Positions 25,591 to 34,197 of a stretch of DNA of 45,609 nucleotides are shown here, piece by piece. The notes under the pieces are model-generated. The model had not been told where the DNA came from. It saw only the letters and a list, made by a program, of their open reading frames with translations, and ran no database searches. This stretch comes from an uncultured Collinsella sp. (GTDB lineage Bacteria; Actinomycetota; Coriobacteriia; Coriobacteriales; Coriobacteriaceae). A program made the translations under genes and the position numbers. The first letter of the stretch is position 1. Every line of letters starts with the position of its first letter. The stretch spans positions 1 to 45,609 of the forward strand of contig USHZ01000001.1 in assembly GCA_900554595.1 (NCBI GenBank), in the 5' to 3' direction.

Positions 25591-25661
25591 TAAGTTGCGG
25601 TGAAATAGGGACTGTTTTGCGGCTTTGGCTGCATAAACAGTCCCTATTTCACCGCAACTTA
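25591..25661 (+). repeat. 27-bp perfect inverted repeat (TTGCGGTGAAATAGGG element)
   Basis: TAAGTTGCGGTGAAATAGGG continuing ACTGTTT (25591-25617) is repeated in exact inverse at 25635-25661 around a 17-base loop. It lies between two convergent genes. Diverged relatives are a half-copy at 43965-43991 and a full-length relative at 44329-44397, so it belongs to a dispersed family rather than being only a terminator. Confidence 0.8.
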
Positions 25662-25668
25662 GGTGAAG

Positions 25669-26631
25669 CTAGCGGGTTGGGTGCCAGACCTCGAGGACGG
25701 CGGGAAGGATATCCACCTCGATGCGCGAGGCGACAACGGGCTCGCCATCGGCCTGGATGGGGTAGTCGGGCTCCTCAAAGGTGAGCTCGGCATGGCGGCA
25801 GCGGCGCATGCGAATCGGCGGCAGTTTGGTATGGTGGCCGTCTTTGGCCGAAAGGAACATGGGCAGGGCAACCGCGCGTGGGACGGGGCCGCAGGCGTAG
25901 CAGACGTCGAGTATGCCATCGCAGGAATCGGCATCGGGACAGATGCGATAGCCCGAGCCATAGGTGGGGCCCAGCTGAATTGCCATGATGATCGCCCTCA
26001 CGCGCTCGGCGGGCGCGCCGTCAAAGCTGACTGTCATGGGGTAGTTGCGATAGCGTAGGCCAAACTGCTCAAGTCCCGAGAGAGTGTAGAGCGGCGCGCC
26101 CGTCAAGCCGGTCTTTTTGCGCAGCTCGGTGGTGCCCAGGCCGATGGCGGCATCGATGCCGACCGAAAGCGTCTGGTCATAATACTCGACCGTCGCCTCG
26201 CCGCTACCGCTTGCGGGGTTCCATGAGCGAATGCGCCCGATGTCCTGACGTTGCAGCTCGCAGGTGAGTAGCGCGCCAAAATCCTTGCCGGAGAAATCGT
26301 CGATACCGAGCGTCTGGGCAAAATCGTTGCCGGAGCCCACGGGCAGGACGGCAAGAGCGGGGCGGGCGTCCTCCTTTTGCGTCATTAGCCCGTTGACGAC
26401 CTCGTGAATCACGCCGTCGCCGCCAAGGGCGATAACGGTGCGATAGCCCTGAGCCTGCGCGGCCAGCTTCTTGGCGTGTCCTATACGCTCGGTCAACACC
26501 AGGTCAAACTGGGATGCGCGTGCAGTCATGTCCAAAAAGCGTTGCAAGCGCTCGGCAACTTCGCGTGCCGCACCCGACTGGGCGGCTGGGTTGGCGATGA
26601 TGAGCGTGCGACCAAAATCAGTTGCGTGCAT
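25669..26631 (-). CDS. Diacylglycerol/lipid kinase family protein (DagK/YegS/BmrU type)
   Basis: 320 residues. The N-terminal kinase domain contains TLIIANPAAQSGAA, the nucleotide-binding ALGGDGVIHEVVNGL (GGDGT-like, here GGDGV) and LAVLPVGSGNDFAQTLGI. The C-terminal beta-sandwich ends EPVVASRIEVDILPAVLEVW. Family members phosphorylate diacylglycerol or related lipids at the membrane face. Start ATG 26631 is preferred because GGGAG lies 8 bases upstream on the minus strand; longer in-frame starts lack a site. Downstream of the ClC gene with an 86-base gap. The lipid substrate is unknown. Confidence 0.87.
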   Translation of the reverse strand: MHATDFGRTLIIANPAAQSGAAREVAERLQRFLDMTARASQFDLVLTERIGHAKKLAAQAQGYRTVIALGGDGVIHEVVNGLMTQKEDARPALAVLPVGSGNDFAQTLGIDDFSGKDFGALLTCELQRQDIGRIRSWNPASGSGEATVEYYDQTLSVGIDAAIGLGTTELRKKTGLTGAPLYTLSGLEQFGLRYRNYPMTVSFDGAPAERVRAIIMAIQLGPTYGSGYRICPDADSCDGILDVCYACGPVPRAVALPMFLSAKDGHHTKLPPIRMRRCRHAELTFEEPDYPIQADGEPVVASRIEVDILPAVLEVWHPTR

Positions 26632-26717
26632 GTGGCGACTCCCGGCGTGTGACATGACAGTGCGGTCGCGCTCAGGTCGGATTGCCCCCGATTGTGGCTG
26701 CACGGCGATTATTACAT

Positions 26718-28139
26718 CTACTCTATCAGGTCGTTGTGGCGCTCGATAGCATCCGCTACCGTACCGCCCTCATCCACAATAAGCGAGCGGCGCTTAGGTG
26801 AGATGATGCGCTGGGCGGAGTACACGCCGCGGTGTCCACCGGTTAGGTAGCTGATAAAGGCCACGATGACAAAGAACCCGGCGGCCGTGCCGTGGAACAG
26901 GTCGATGGCCATCATGCAGGTGGTGATGGGCACGTTGAGGCCGGCGCAGAACACGCCGAGCATGCCGAGAGCCGCCAGAAAACTGGGGTCAAGCCCGGTA
27001 AGGCAACCGATCCAGCCACCGAGTGCCGCACCGATGCCAAACAGGGGCGTGACCTCGCCGCCTTGGAAGCCCGCGCCCAGGGTAAGCGCTGTGACGACCA
27101 ACTTGATGGCTGCGTCCGCCAGGGTGGTGTTGCCGGCAAATCCGGCGCCGGAAAGCCACGTGGAAAGGCCGGCGTAGTCCCAGGCGTCGAGGAGGGCATA
27201 GGCGGCCAAAACCACGAGTGCGCCTATGAGTGCGCGGACGAGGTAATTGGTGATAAAGCGACCGTACAGGCTCTTGACGGTTCGAACCGACCAGGCAAAG
27301 AGGCGTGCCGTCAGGCCGAAGATAATTGCGCTGATAACAACGATGGCAACCGTCTGTGGTGTCATGTTGGGAACGCTGGCGATGACATTCGCCTCGTACT
27401 CGGTTCCCAAGGCGAGCGATGTAAAGTAGCCGGTAAATGAGGCGACGAGGCAGTAGATGCCCGCGGTGTAGTCGATCTTTCCGATGAAGCACATCTCCAT
27501 GCCAAAGAAAGCTCCGGCAAGGGGCGAACCGAATACGGCGCCAAAGGCCGACGAGATGCCGGCGAGCATGAGGTCGTGGTGGTCATGCTTTTTGAGGTGA
27601 GCGAGGCTCGAGATGTTGCTGGCGATGGTGCCACCAATCTGCACCGCAGCTCCCTCGCGACCGGCCGACCCGCCCGTTAGGTGCGTGAGCGTGGAACAGA
27701 CGAAGGTGAGGACGGCCATGCGCATATGGATGAGGCGTGTGCCCAGAGCGGAGTCGATGACCAGGTTGTTTCCGCGTTTGGCGGCAAGACCGTGGTTTTT
27801 GTACACCCATGCGGTGGCAACGCCCACAACGGGAAGCAGCGCGTAAATCCATGCATGGTGCTCGCGATAGTCGGTCGCGATATTCAGCGAGGCCAAAAAC
27901 GCCCAAGCGGCAACGCCCATGGCAAGCGAGACGATAACGACGAGTACGAGCAACTTGGCGCTCGCGAGTAGGTTGCGGGCGTTGCGGCGCGTGTCGGCAG
28001 CCAAGAGATGCTCGGAGCGGGTGAGCTGTTGCCTGCCTGCCATGATGACGTCATTAAGGGAGAAAAAGCCGCCGTCGTCGAGCGACTGGGAATGATCCTG
28101 CGCCTCGTTTGCGCTTTCGGGTTTGTCGGTAAAAGCCAT
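26718..28139 (-). CDS. ClC-family chloride channel/antiporter
   Basis: 473-residue polytopic membrane protein with about ten hydrophobic segments between residues 60 and 440. Selectivity-filter motifs are clear: GGSAGREGAAVQIGG (GREGP-like, here GREGA), SPLAGAFFGMEM, GAGFQGGEVTPLFGIG (GxFxP region) and GLNVPITTC. Whether it is a channel or a H+/Cl- or F- antiporter cannot be settled here. It has a soluble N-terminal extension of about 55 residues. The start at 28139 has AGAGGAA upstream. It reads away from moeA. Confidence 0.9.
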   Translation of the reverse strand: MAFTDKPESANEAQDHSQSLDDGGFFSLNDVIMAGRQQLTRSEHLLAADTRRNARNLLASAKLLVLVVIVSLAMGVAAWAFLASLNIATDYREHHAWIYALLPVVGVATAWVYKNHGLAAKRGNNLVIDSALGTRLIHMRMAVLTFVCSTLTHLTGGSAGREGAAVQIGGTIASNISSLAHLKKHDHHDLMLAGISSAFGAVFGSPLAGAFFGMEMCFIGKIDYTAGIYCLVASFTGYFTSLALGTEYEANVIASVPNMTPQTVAIVVISAIIFGLTARLFAWSVRTVKSLYGRFITNYLVRALIGALVVLAAYALLDAWDYAGLSTWLSGAGFAGNTTLADAAIKLVVTALTLGAGFQGGEVTPLFGIGAALGGWIGCLTGLDPSFLAALGMLGVFCAGLNVPITTCMMAIDLFHGTAAGFFVIVAFISYLTGGHRGVYSAQRIISPKRRSLIVDEGGTVADAIERHNDLIE

Positions 28140-28351
28140 ACGTTCCTCTTTTTGGTTGCAACAGGAGCATTATAGAACGTGCCAAACGTGACAAACCGGC
28201 AGGTTGATTTTCGGTTCTGTTTCGCCGTCCGTTACCGACAGGTGTATTCGCGGCCGCGGGCCAGGTCTTGAGCAAGCGGCGAGGGATTATACTGAGATAA
28301 ACATAAAGAATCGGCGCTTTTGTTGCGCGCCGCAGCATGCTAGAGGTGTAT

Positions 28352-29614
28352 ATGGCTGAGAAACTCATTCCGTTGGAGGACGCACAGGCGATCGTCTTGT
28401 CGCACGTGAATCGCACCGAAGTTGTCGAGATTCCCGTGTGGCAGGCGGCCGGTCTTCCCCTGGCCGAGGACGCCACGGCCGATATCGACATCTCTCCGTT
28501 TGCCAACAGCGCCATGGATGGATATGCCGTGCATGCCGTCGACCTCGCCAAAGCGTCCACCAATGCGCCCGTGACGCTTTCTGTCGTGGGGCACGAGGCC
28601 GCAGGCCATGTGTTCGATGGCGTTATCGCCCCGGGCGAGACCGTCCGCATCATGACAGGCGCGCCGGTGCCCGAGGGTGCGGATGCTGTGGTGAAATACG
28701 AGATCGTCGAGGTGCTTGACGGCGACGGCAACGAGGGCTCGCACGTGAGCTTTTCGGCGCCTGCTAAAGTGGGGGAGAACGTTCGCTCTGCCGCCGAGGA
28801 GGCCCATGCCGGCGACGTCGTGATGCGTGCCGGCGAGGTTGTGGCCCCGGCCGGCGCTGGCCTGCTGGCAAGCGCCGGTTACGCGAGCGTGAAGGTCCAT
28901 GCCGCTCCGCGCGTGGGCATTATCTCGCTGGGCACGGAGCTGGTCGCGCCGAGCAAGCTGCCGGCACGCGGGCAGATTCGCGATTCCAGCTCCTCGGCGT
29001 TGATGGCCGAAGCGCTCGATGCCGGCGCCGAGCCGGTGTTCTATGGCATTGCGCCCGATGATGAGCAGGCGATTGCCGAGCTGGTACATCGCGCCGTGCA
29101 GGAGTGCGATTTTGTCATTACGAGCGGCGGCGCCTCTGCGGGCGATTACGACTACGTGACGGCGCTGGTCAAGCGCGAGGGCGAGGTGCTCTTCGACCGC
29201 ATCTCGATGCGTCCTGGCAAAGCCATCACGTTTGGCCTGCTTGGGGGCAAGCCGTATTTGGGGCTTTCGGGCAATCCCGCGGCGGCGTATGTGGGCTTTG
29301 AGATGCTCGCCCGCCCCGCGATCCGCAAGATGCGCGGCTTTGCCGAGGGTACGCGTCCCGTGCAGCAGGCGATATTGACGCACGGCGTGAAGAAGCGCCA
29401 GGACCGACGCTTCTTCGATCGCGCCACGGTTTTGCGCGACCCCGAGACCGGTGAGCTGTTGGTGACCGAGGCCAAGACGCAGAATTCGGCGCTGCTCGGC
29501 ACGATGCAGCGGGCCAACTGTCTGCTGCGTATTGACGAAGGGCCGTGTGAGCTCAAGCCGGGCGACGTCGTGGGCGTCGTGCGTGTCGATCTGCCTGAGG
29601 ATGCCGTGTTGTAG
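28352..29614 (+). CDS. moeA: Molybdopterin molybdenumtransferase
   Basis: Inserts molybdate into adenylylated molybdopterin, the last general step of Mo-cofactor synthesis. Features: SAMDGYAVHA (residues about 53-62), IMTGAPVPEGADAVV, SLGTEL, RDSSSSAL, the MPT-binding-domain loop TSGGASAGDYDYV, MRPGKAITFG and LSGNPAAAYVGFE. Length is 420 residues, normal. The ATG at 28352 has AGAGG upstream. The mogA/moaB homologue follows after 10 bases and modABC lies just beyond a terminator, so Mo handling is clustered here. The cluster can supply the Mo hydroxylase at 1187-4932. Confidence 0.95.
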   Translation: MAEKLIPLEDAQAIVLSHVNRTEVVEIPVWQAAGLPLAEDATADIDISPFANSAMDGYAVHAVDLAKASTNAPVTLSVVGHEAAGHVFDGVIAPGETVRIMTGAPVPEGADAVVKYEIVEVLDGDGNEGSHVSFSAPAKVGENVRSAAEEAHAGDVVMRAGEVVAPAGAGLLASAGYASVKVHAAPRVGIISLGTELVAPSKLPARGQIRDSSSSALMAEALDAGAEPVFYGIAPDDEQAIAELVHRAVQECDFVITSGGASAGDYDYVTALVKREGEVLFDRISMRPGKAITFGLLGGKPYLGLSGNPAAAYVGFEMLARPAIRKMRGFAEGTRPVQQAILTHGVKKRQDRRFFDRATVLRDPETGELLVTEAKTQNSALLGTMQRANCLLRIDEGPCELKPGDVVGVVRVDLPEDAVL

Positions 29615-29624
29615 GAGGAATGCT

Positions 29625-30104
29625 ATGGAGCTGAAGATATCGATCGTGACGTGCTCGGACACGCGCGATCTTGCCCAGGATGAGGCCGGAGCCGCACTCG
29701 AGGAACTTATCGAGGCGCAGGGCTGGACGGTCGCCTCACATGTGGTCGTGCGCGACGACGTCAGCGAGATCGGTGATGCCATTGTGGAAGCCGCCGATGA
29801 GTGCCACGCCAATGTCGTGCTCACCTGCGGTGGCACGGGTCTTTCGATGCGCGATGTGACGCCCGAGGCGACGCGCGCCGTCTGCGACCGCGATGTGCCG
29901 GGTATTGCAGAGGCGATCCGTGCGTACTCCATGACCAAGACGCACCGCGCTATGCTCTCGCGCGCTATTTGCATGCAGCGTGGGTATACGCTTGTCATCA
30001 ACTTCCCGGGATCTACGAAAGCAGCCCGCGAAAGCTGGGGGGCCGTGAGCGACCAGCTGGAGCATGCGGCTCAGATGACAGCGGGCGGCGGACATACCAA
30101 CTAA
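29625..30104 (+). CDS. MogA/MoaB-family molybdopterin adenylyltransferase
   Basis: 159 residues. The family MPT-binding signature LTCGGTGLSMRDVTPEATRA (residues about 66-85) and the C-terminal INFPGSTKAARE are present. The protein adenylylates molybdopterin before MoeA adds molybdenum. The start ATG 29625 follows GGAGGAA, only 10 bases after the moeA stop, indicating one operon. Family rules do not let me choose between mogA and moaB from this sequence alone. Confidence 0.92.
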   Translation: MELKISIVTCSDTRDLAQDEAGAALEELIEAQGWTVASHVVVRDDVSEIGDAIVEAADECHANVVLTCGGTGLSMRDVTPEATRAVCDRDVPGIAEAIRAYSMTKTHRAMLSRAICMQRGYTLVINFPGSTKAARESWGAVSDQLEHAAQMTAGGGHTN

Positions 30105-30117
30105 GCGGTTTACCTGC

Positions 30118-30154
30118 GGCGGGGCGACCTGAACGGCTGCTCCGCCTTTTATTT
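30118..30154 (+). terminator. Intrinsic terminator after the moeA operon
   Basis: GGCGGGGC (30118-30125) pairs with GCTCCGCC (30139-30146) with one wobble, then TTTTATTT. Confidence 0.75.
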
Positions 30155-30196
30155 GCGCCCAAGGGGACGGCATTCTGTAGGCATGCCTGAAACTAT

Positions 30197-30248
30197 ATTC
30201 TCAGACGAGAATAATTTCTTAGAATCATTATTCGCAACGAAGTATAAT
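30197..30248 (+). promoter_or_regulatory. modA promoter overlapped by palindromic operators
   Basis: TATAAT (30243-30248) is a perfect -10 with a weak -35 TTAGAA (30219-30224) 18 bases upstream. Two palindromes overlap or abut the -35: ATTCTCAGACGAGAAT (30197-30212) and GAATAAT/ATTATTC arms (30209-30215 and 30227-30233), with TTCTTAGAA at the centre of the second. This is a typical repressor layout; the regulator could be ModE-like or a metal repressor. It is AT-rich against the surrounding GC-rich DNA. Confidence 0.55.
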
Positions 30249-30308
30249 CTAATTACAGAATAAAGCCTGCGGTGGGGTACCCGGGCGTAGCATTCGAAAG
30301 GGTTGAAC

Positions 30309-31181
30309 ATGTTCGATATGGTTTCTCGCCGCGGTTTCGTCTCGCTCTCTGCTGTCGCCGCTGCCGGCCTTGGCCTTGCCGGCTGCTCCGGCAACAAGAC
30401 GTCTGAGCCGACTGGCTCCGCTGCCGGTTCTGCTAAGGCATCTTCCAAGAAAGCTGTCGAGCTTCAGGTCTTCGCTGCCAACTCTCTCGAGAAGGCCCTG
30501 CCCGAGGTCCAGGAGCTCTACACCGAGCAGACCGGCACCACCTTTGCCGACACGCAGTTTAAGGCCTCCGGCGACCTTGTCGAGCAGATGCGCGCCGGTG
30601 CCGCCGTCGACGTGCTCATCACGGCCTCCAAGGGCACCATGGACGACGCCGAGGCCGCCGAGCTCGTCGACGCCGACACGCGTGAGGATATGTTCGTCAA
30701 CGACCTCGTGATCATTCGCGCTGAGGGCTCCGACACCAAGATCGAGGCCATCGCCGACGTCGCGAATCTGGACGGCAAGATCGCCATTGGCGACGCCAAG
30801 ACCGTCCCCGCCGGCAAGTACGCCAACCAGGCACTGGCTTCCGTGGGCCTCTACACCGGTACCGAGGGTGACGACGGCGAGTATGCTCCCGAGCTTGCCG
30901 ACAAGGTGGCCCTGGCCGACAAGGTCGGCACCGCTGCGTCTTACGTCTCTACGGGCGACTGCGTGGCCGGTTTTGTCTACAGCTCCGATATCTTCCGCTA
31001 TGACGGCATCGAGGAGGCCTTCGTGTGCCCCGAGGACTCGCACAAGCCCATCGTGTATCCCGGTGCTGTCGCCGATAGCTCCGAGCACGCCGACGAGGCC
31101 AAGGCGTTTATCGACTTTTGCCTGTCCAATAAGAAGGCTCAGAAGATTTGGGCTAAGTACGGCTTTGAGCTTTCCGCGTAG
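30309..31181 (+). CDS. modA: Molybdate ABC transporter substrate-binding lipoprotein
   Basis: Extracytoplasmic molybdate/tungstate receptor. The N terminus has SRRGF followed by a hydrophobic run and a lipobox LAGC (Cys near residue 26), so it is a lipoprotein, with a twin-arginine-like region. The mature part shows the ModA layout: LQVFAANSLEKALPEVQELY, GDLVEQMRAGAAVDVLITAS and GKIAIGDAKTVPAGKYA. Length is 290 residues. The ATG at 30309 follows GAAAGGG. modB follows closely and modC overlaps its vicinity, forming one operon under the palindromic operator upstream. Confidence 0.93.
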   Translation: MFDMVSRRGFVSLSAVAAAGLGLAGCSGNKTSEPTGSAAGSAKASSKKAVELQVFAANSLEKALPEVQELYTEQTGTTFADTQFKASGDLVEQMRAGAAVDVLITASKGTMDDAEAAELVDADTREDMFVNDLVIIRAEGSDTKIEAIADVANLDGKIAIGDAKTVPAGKYANQALASVGLYTGTEGDDGEYAPELADKVALADKVGTAASYVSTGDCVAGFVYSSDIFRYDGIEEAFVCPEDSHKPIVYPGAVADSSEHADEAKAFIDFCLSNKKAQKIWAKYGFELSA

Positions 31182-31249
31182 TGCGGCTTGGCGCGATAAT
31201 TCCATCGTTTTGTGTTTCACTCCGTCCTTGTATTCGCTTGGAGCTTTTC

Positions 31250-32692
31250 GTGCTTAATAGATTCAGCATGCTTGTCGCCTGTGCTTTGACCTTCGCGCTT
31301 TGCTGGGTGCCGGGATTTGCGTTTGCTGGGGTCGCTGAGGACGGGGCCCAAGTTGCTGCGACCGCTCATGGGCTTTCCTATGGGATTGAGGGTTTTGAGC
31401 GGTTGGCCAAGGGGACTGCTCGTGCCATGGAGGGCCAGCCTGAGGGCTACCGGTTTCCCGTTGACGAGGACGTGGACCTTGTAGTGGCGCCCGCTGCCGA
31501 TCGCGTTGTGGTGTGGATATCGCCCAAGGTGGTCGAGAAGTATGGATTGGATCCGCAGGACAACGAATGCGTATCGGGTCTCAAGGCCCTCGTCTGTAAG
31601 CTCGACAGCGCAAACTGCATGGGAGGTGCGCAGCTGGGGGACGTGGATCTTCCTTGGTATGTTACGGCGGAAACAACGTTTGATGCCGGCGGGTATACCT
31701 ATGGCTTTGACGAGCGCGGTGCGGATGGGGATCGCTATGTGGTGATTGCATCGGCCTCGGGTGATGCCAAGGGCGGCGCGCGTTGGCTTGATAGCGCTCA
31801 AATGATAGAGGCATCGTCTGTCGTGTTGCGGGATGAGCAGGGGCCCTTGGCCTCTCTGGCTTCCTTTTTAGGCGGCATCGACTACCGCCCGTTTTGGGTG
31901 TCCATAAAAACGAGCGGCCTTGCCCTGGTGATCTCCTTTGCACTGGGCCTGTTTGCCGCGTGGAAGACTATGGGTACCTCGAGTCGCATCAAGGGCCTGC
32001 TCGATTCAGTCTTTACGATTCCTATGGTGCTGCCGCCCACGGTCTGCGGCTTTCTGCTCCTCATGCTGTTTGGCCGCTCGACCGGGGTGGGCCAGTGGCT
32101 CATCGCGCACGGCATCTCGATCGTCTTTACCTGGCCTGCGGCGGTCATTTCGGCCGTCGTTGTGTCGTTTCCGCTGGTTTACCGCACGGCGCTTGGAGCC
32201 TTCGAGAGTCTCGACACGCAGATGCTCGACGCCGCACGAACCCTGGGATGGTCCGAGCGTCGCATCTTTGCCAAGCTCATGATGCCGCTCGGCTGGCCCT
32301 CCATCGCCGCCGGCGCGGTGCTTGCCTTCGCGCGTGCCATGGGCGAGTTTGGCTGCACCCTGTTCTTTGCGGGCAACTACGCCGGCATTACCCAGACCAT
32401 CCCCATCGCCATCTACTTTGAGTGGATGGGCGGCAACACGTCGGTGGCCCTCTTTTGGGTCGCCATCGTTATCGTGTTCAGTTTCCTGGTCATCCTGTTC
32501 ATCAACATGTACACGGCGCATTTTCAAAAGTATCGCGAGGGCGGTCTCTCCCGTGCGGAGCGCAAGCAGGCCAAAGAGCTCGCCGGACAGGGCGATTCGC
32601 TTGACCCGGTGGGCGGCGATGCCTTGCGCATCGATCGCGAGGCGCTGGCCGAGCTTATGCGCGATGACGCGGCACCTCAGGGAGGTCGATAA
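31250..32692 (+). CDS. modB: Molybdate ABC transporter permease with large extracytoplasmic N-terminal domain
   Basis: 480 residues, about twice the usual ModB length. Residues about 1-27 form a signal peptide or first membrane helix (MLNRFSMLVACALTFALC...). Residues about 28-205 form a soluble domain of unknown type, likely outside the membrane. From about 210 the normal permease follows, with five hydrophobic segments and the ABC-ATPase coupling loop DAARTLGWSERRIFAKLMMPLGWP. ARAMGEFGCTLFFAGN is the typical ModB block. GTG 31250 is chosen because GGAG lies 6 bases upstream; a GTG at 31181 overlapping the modA stop is possible. A charged C-terminal tail of about 50 residues is also unusual. 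Confidence 0.88.
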   Translation: MLNRFSMLVACALTFALCWVPGFAFAGVAEDGAQVAATAHGLSYGIEGFERLAKGTARAMEGQPEGYRFPVDEDVDLVVAPAADRVVVWISPKVVEKYGLDPQDNECVSGLKALVCKLDSANCMGGAQLGDVDLPWYVTAETTFDAGGYTYGFDERGADGDRYVVIASASGDAKGGARWLDSAQMIEASSVVLRDEQGPLASLASFLGGIDYRPFWVSIKTSGLALVISFALGLFAAWKTMGTSSRIKGLLDSVFTIPMVLPPTVCGFLLLMLFGRSTGVGQWLIAHGISIVFTWPAAVISAVVVSFPLVYRTALGAFESLDTQMLDAARTLGWSERRIFAKLMMPLGWPSIAAGAVLAFARAMGEFGCTLFFAGNYAGITQTIPIAIYFEWMGGNTSVALFWVAIVIVFSFLVILFINMYTAHFQKYREGGLSRAERKQAKELAGQGDSLDPVGGDALRIDREALAELMRDDAAPQGGR

Positions 32693-32695
32693 GCT

Positions 32696-33766
32696 ATGTC
32701 GCTCGTTTTGGATATCAAAAAACGCTATCCCGGGTTTATGCTCGACATGCAGCTTGAGGCCGGCGAGGAGCGTGTGGCGCTCCTGGGTGCCTCGGGTTGC
32801 GGCAAGAGCTGCACGTTGCGCTGCATTGCCGGCGTGGAGACACCCGACGAGGGGAAGATCGTCGTCAACGGCGTGACCTTTTTTGACTCGGTGGCGGGCA
32901 TCAATCTGTCGCCCCAGGAGCGAAAATGCGCCCTGATGTTTCAAAACTATCAGCTGTTCCCCAATATGACGGTGGCCGATAACGTGTGCGCCGGCGTTGA
33001 GGGTGCAGGCGACGCCGCGGCGCGCAGGCAACTTGCCGAACGCTACCTGGGTATCTTTGGACTGGCCGACTTTGCCGACCGCTATCCCGCGCGCCTCTCG
33101 GGCGGCCAGCAGCAGCGCGTGGCGCTCGCGCGCATGGTGGCGGCGCACCCGGGCATTTTAATGTTCGACGAGCCCATGAGCGCGCTCGACGCGTATCTCA
33201 AGAGCGCGCTTGAGCAGAACATGCTCGACCTGTTCGACGTCTGTAACCGTACCGTGCTCTACGTGAGCCACGACATCGACGAGGCATGCCGCTTGTGCCA
33301 GCGCATCTGCGTGATGCATAACGGGCATGTGGAGGAGATCGGCTCGGTCGATGAGGTGGTCCGTCATCCGCAAACGCTGGCGGCGCTGCGCCTGACGGGG
33401 TGCAAAAACACGAGCCGTGCGCGCAAGATCGGGCCCCAAGAAGTCGAGGCCCTCGACTGGGGCATGACCTTTAACGTGGGTCGCGAGGTTCCCGATGGTG
33501 TGGCGTACCTGGGCATTCGCGCAAGTTATTTCCATGTTGACAACCGTGCTGAGCGGGGCCGCAACAGCTATGATTTGCACGTGGCCCGTGTGAGCGATTC
33601 ACGTTTTGAGCGCCTGGTGCTGCTGGATGTGCCGCGTGCCGATGCGCCCACGCGTTTGCAGTGGAAGGTCAACAAGGTGGGCATACCTGTCGACGAGTTG
33701 CCGCAAGCAGGCGAGACGCTGCGCATGCATTTTGATGCCAGCAGGATCCATTTGGTTTGTCGATAG
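32696..33766 (+). CDS. modC: Molybdate ABC transporter ATP-binding protein
   Basis: Cytoplasmic ATPase that powers molybdate import. Walker A is GASGCGKS (residues about 32-39), the Q loop is MFQNYQLFPNM, the ABC signature is LSGGQQQR, Walker B is ILMFDEP and the H loop is YVSHD. Beyond residue 230 an extra C-terminal region of about 125 residues resembles the regulatory MOP/TOBE domain of ModC. Length is 356 residues. It starts 3 bases after modB, with GGGAGG inside the modB end serving as ribosome binding site, so expression is coupled. Confidence 0.93.
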   Translation: MSLVLDIKKRYPGFMLDMQLEAGEERVALLGASGCGKSCTLRCIAGVETPDEGKIVVNGVTFFDSVAGINLSPQERKCALMFQNYQLFPNMTVADNVCAGVEGAGDAAARRQLAERYLGIFGLADFADRYPARLSGGQQQRVALARMVAAHPGILMFDEPMSALDAYLKSALEQNMLDLFDVCNRTVLYVSHDIDEACRLCQRICVMHNGHVEEIGSVDEVVRHPQTLAALRLTGCKNTSRARKIGPQEVEALDWGMTFNVGREVPDGVAYLGIRASYFHVDNRAERGRNSYDLHVARVSDSRFERLVLLDVPRADAPTRLQWKVNKVGIPVDELPQAGETLRMHFDASRIHLVCR

Positions 33767-33777
33767 CGCCGGGTAAT

Positions 33778-33815
33778 GCCGTCGGGGAATATAAGCCTCG
33801 GCGGCTTTGTTTTTG
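33778..33815 (+). terminator. Intrinsic terminator after modC
   Basis: GCCGTCGGGG (33778-33787) pairs with CCTCGGCGGC (33796-33805) with two wobbles, then TTTGTTTTTG. Confidence 0.78.
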
Positions 33816-33969
33816 CCGTTCGCCGAATGAGGAATGACAAACTCTTATCAATCAAGATAATTATTTATTAGACGACGGCACACGACGCTGTCGTACGAAT
33901 GTCAACGGTGTTCGCATGGTCGATGACCGTTGATATAGTTGACCTCAACTTGTAAAGGAGGGTGCGCAC

Positions 33970-34038
33970 ATGCCGCAGACGACATACATTCGCCGCGTTG
34001 CCGCGCGTGCCCTGTATATGGCTCGGAGCCGCATATGA
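33970..34038 (+). CDS. Putative 22-residue leader peptide upstream of the double-cubane reductase operon
   Basis: ATG 33970 follows a strong AAAGGAGG by about 8 bases and opens a 22-codon frame: MPQTTYIRRVAARALYMARS then RI and TGA. Its end overlaps the left arm of a hairpin (CTCGGAGCCG at 34022-34031 / CGGCTCCGGG at 34052-34061). No similarity to a known peptide is recognised. It may be a regulatory leader ORF. The 33816-34197 interval otherwise contains only promoter and leader sequence. Confidence 0.4.
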   Translation: MPQTTYIRRVAARALYMARSRI

Positions 34039-34098
34039 GCAGGTATGTTCACGGCTCCGGGAGAGACGACGCACAACTAAATAATCGACCGCAAAGCA

Positions 34099-34194
34099 GG
34101 TTCCCTAAAATTCCGGGTTTGAGCACGGTCGGGCAATCGCCGTCCGTCGTGCATCGATACCGCTGTTATCCGTTTTTGGTTCGAGAGGGGAACC
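34099..34194 (+). promoter_or_regulatory. Possible anti-Shine-Dalgarno switch before the first reductase gene
   Basis: The ribosome binding site GAGAGGGG (34183-34190) lies in the loop of a small hairpin GGTTC (34178-34182) / GAACC (34190-34194). An upstream GGTTCCC (34099-34105) can pair instead with GGGAACC (34188-34194) and cover it. Two exclusive folds of the leader RNA are therefore possible. Confidence 0.35.
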
Positions 34195-34197
34195 GTT

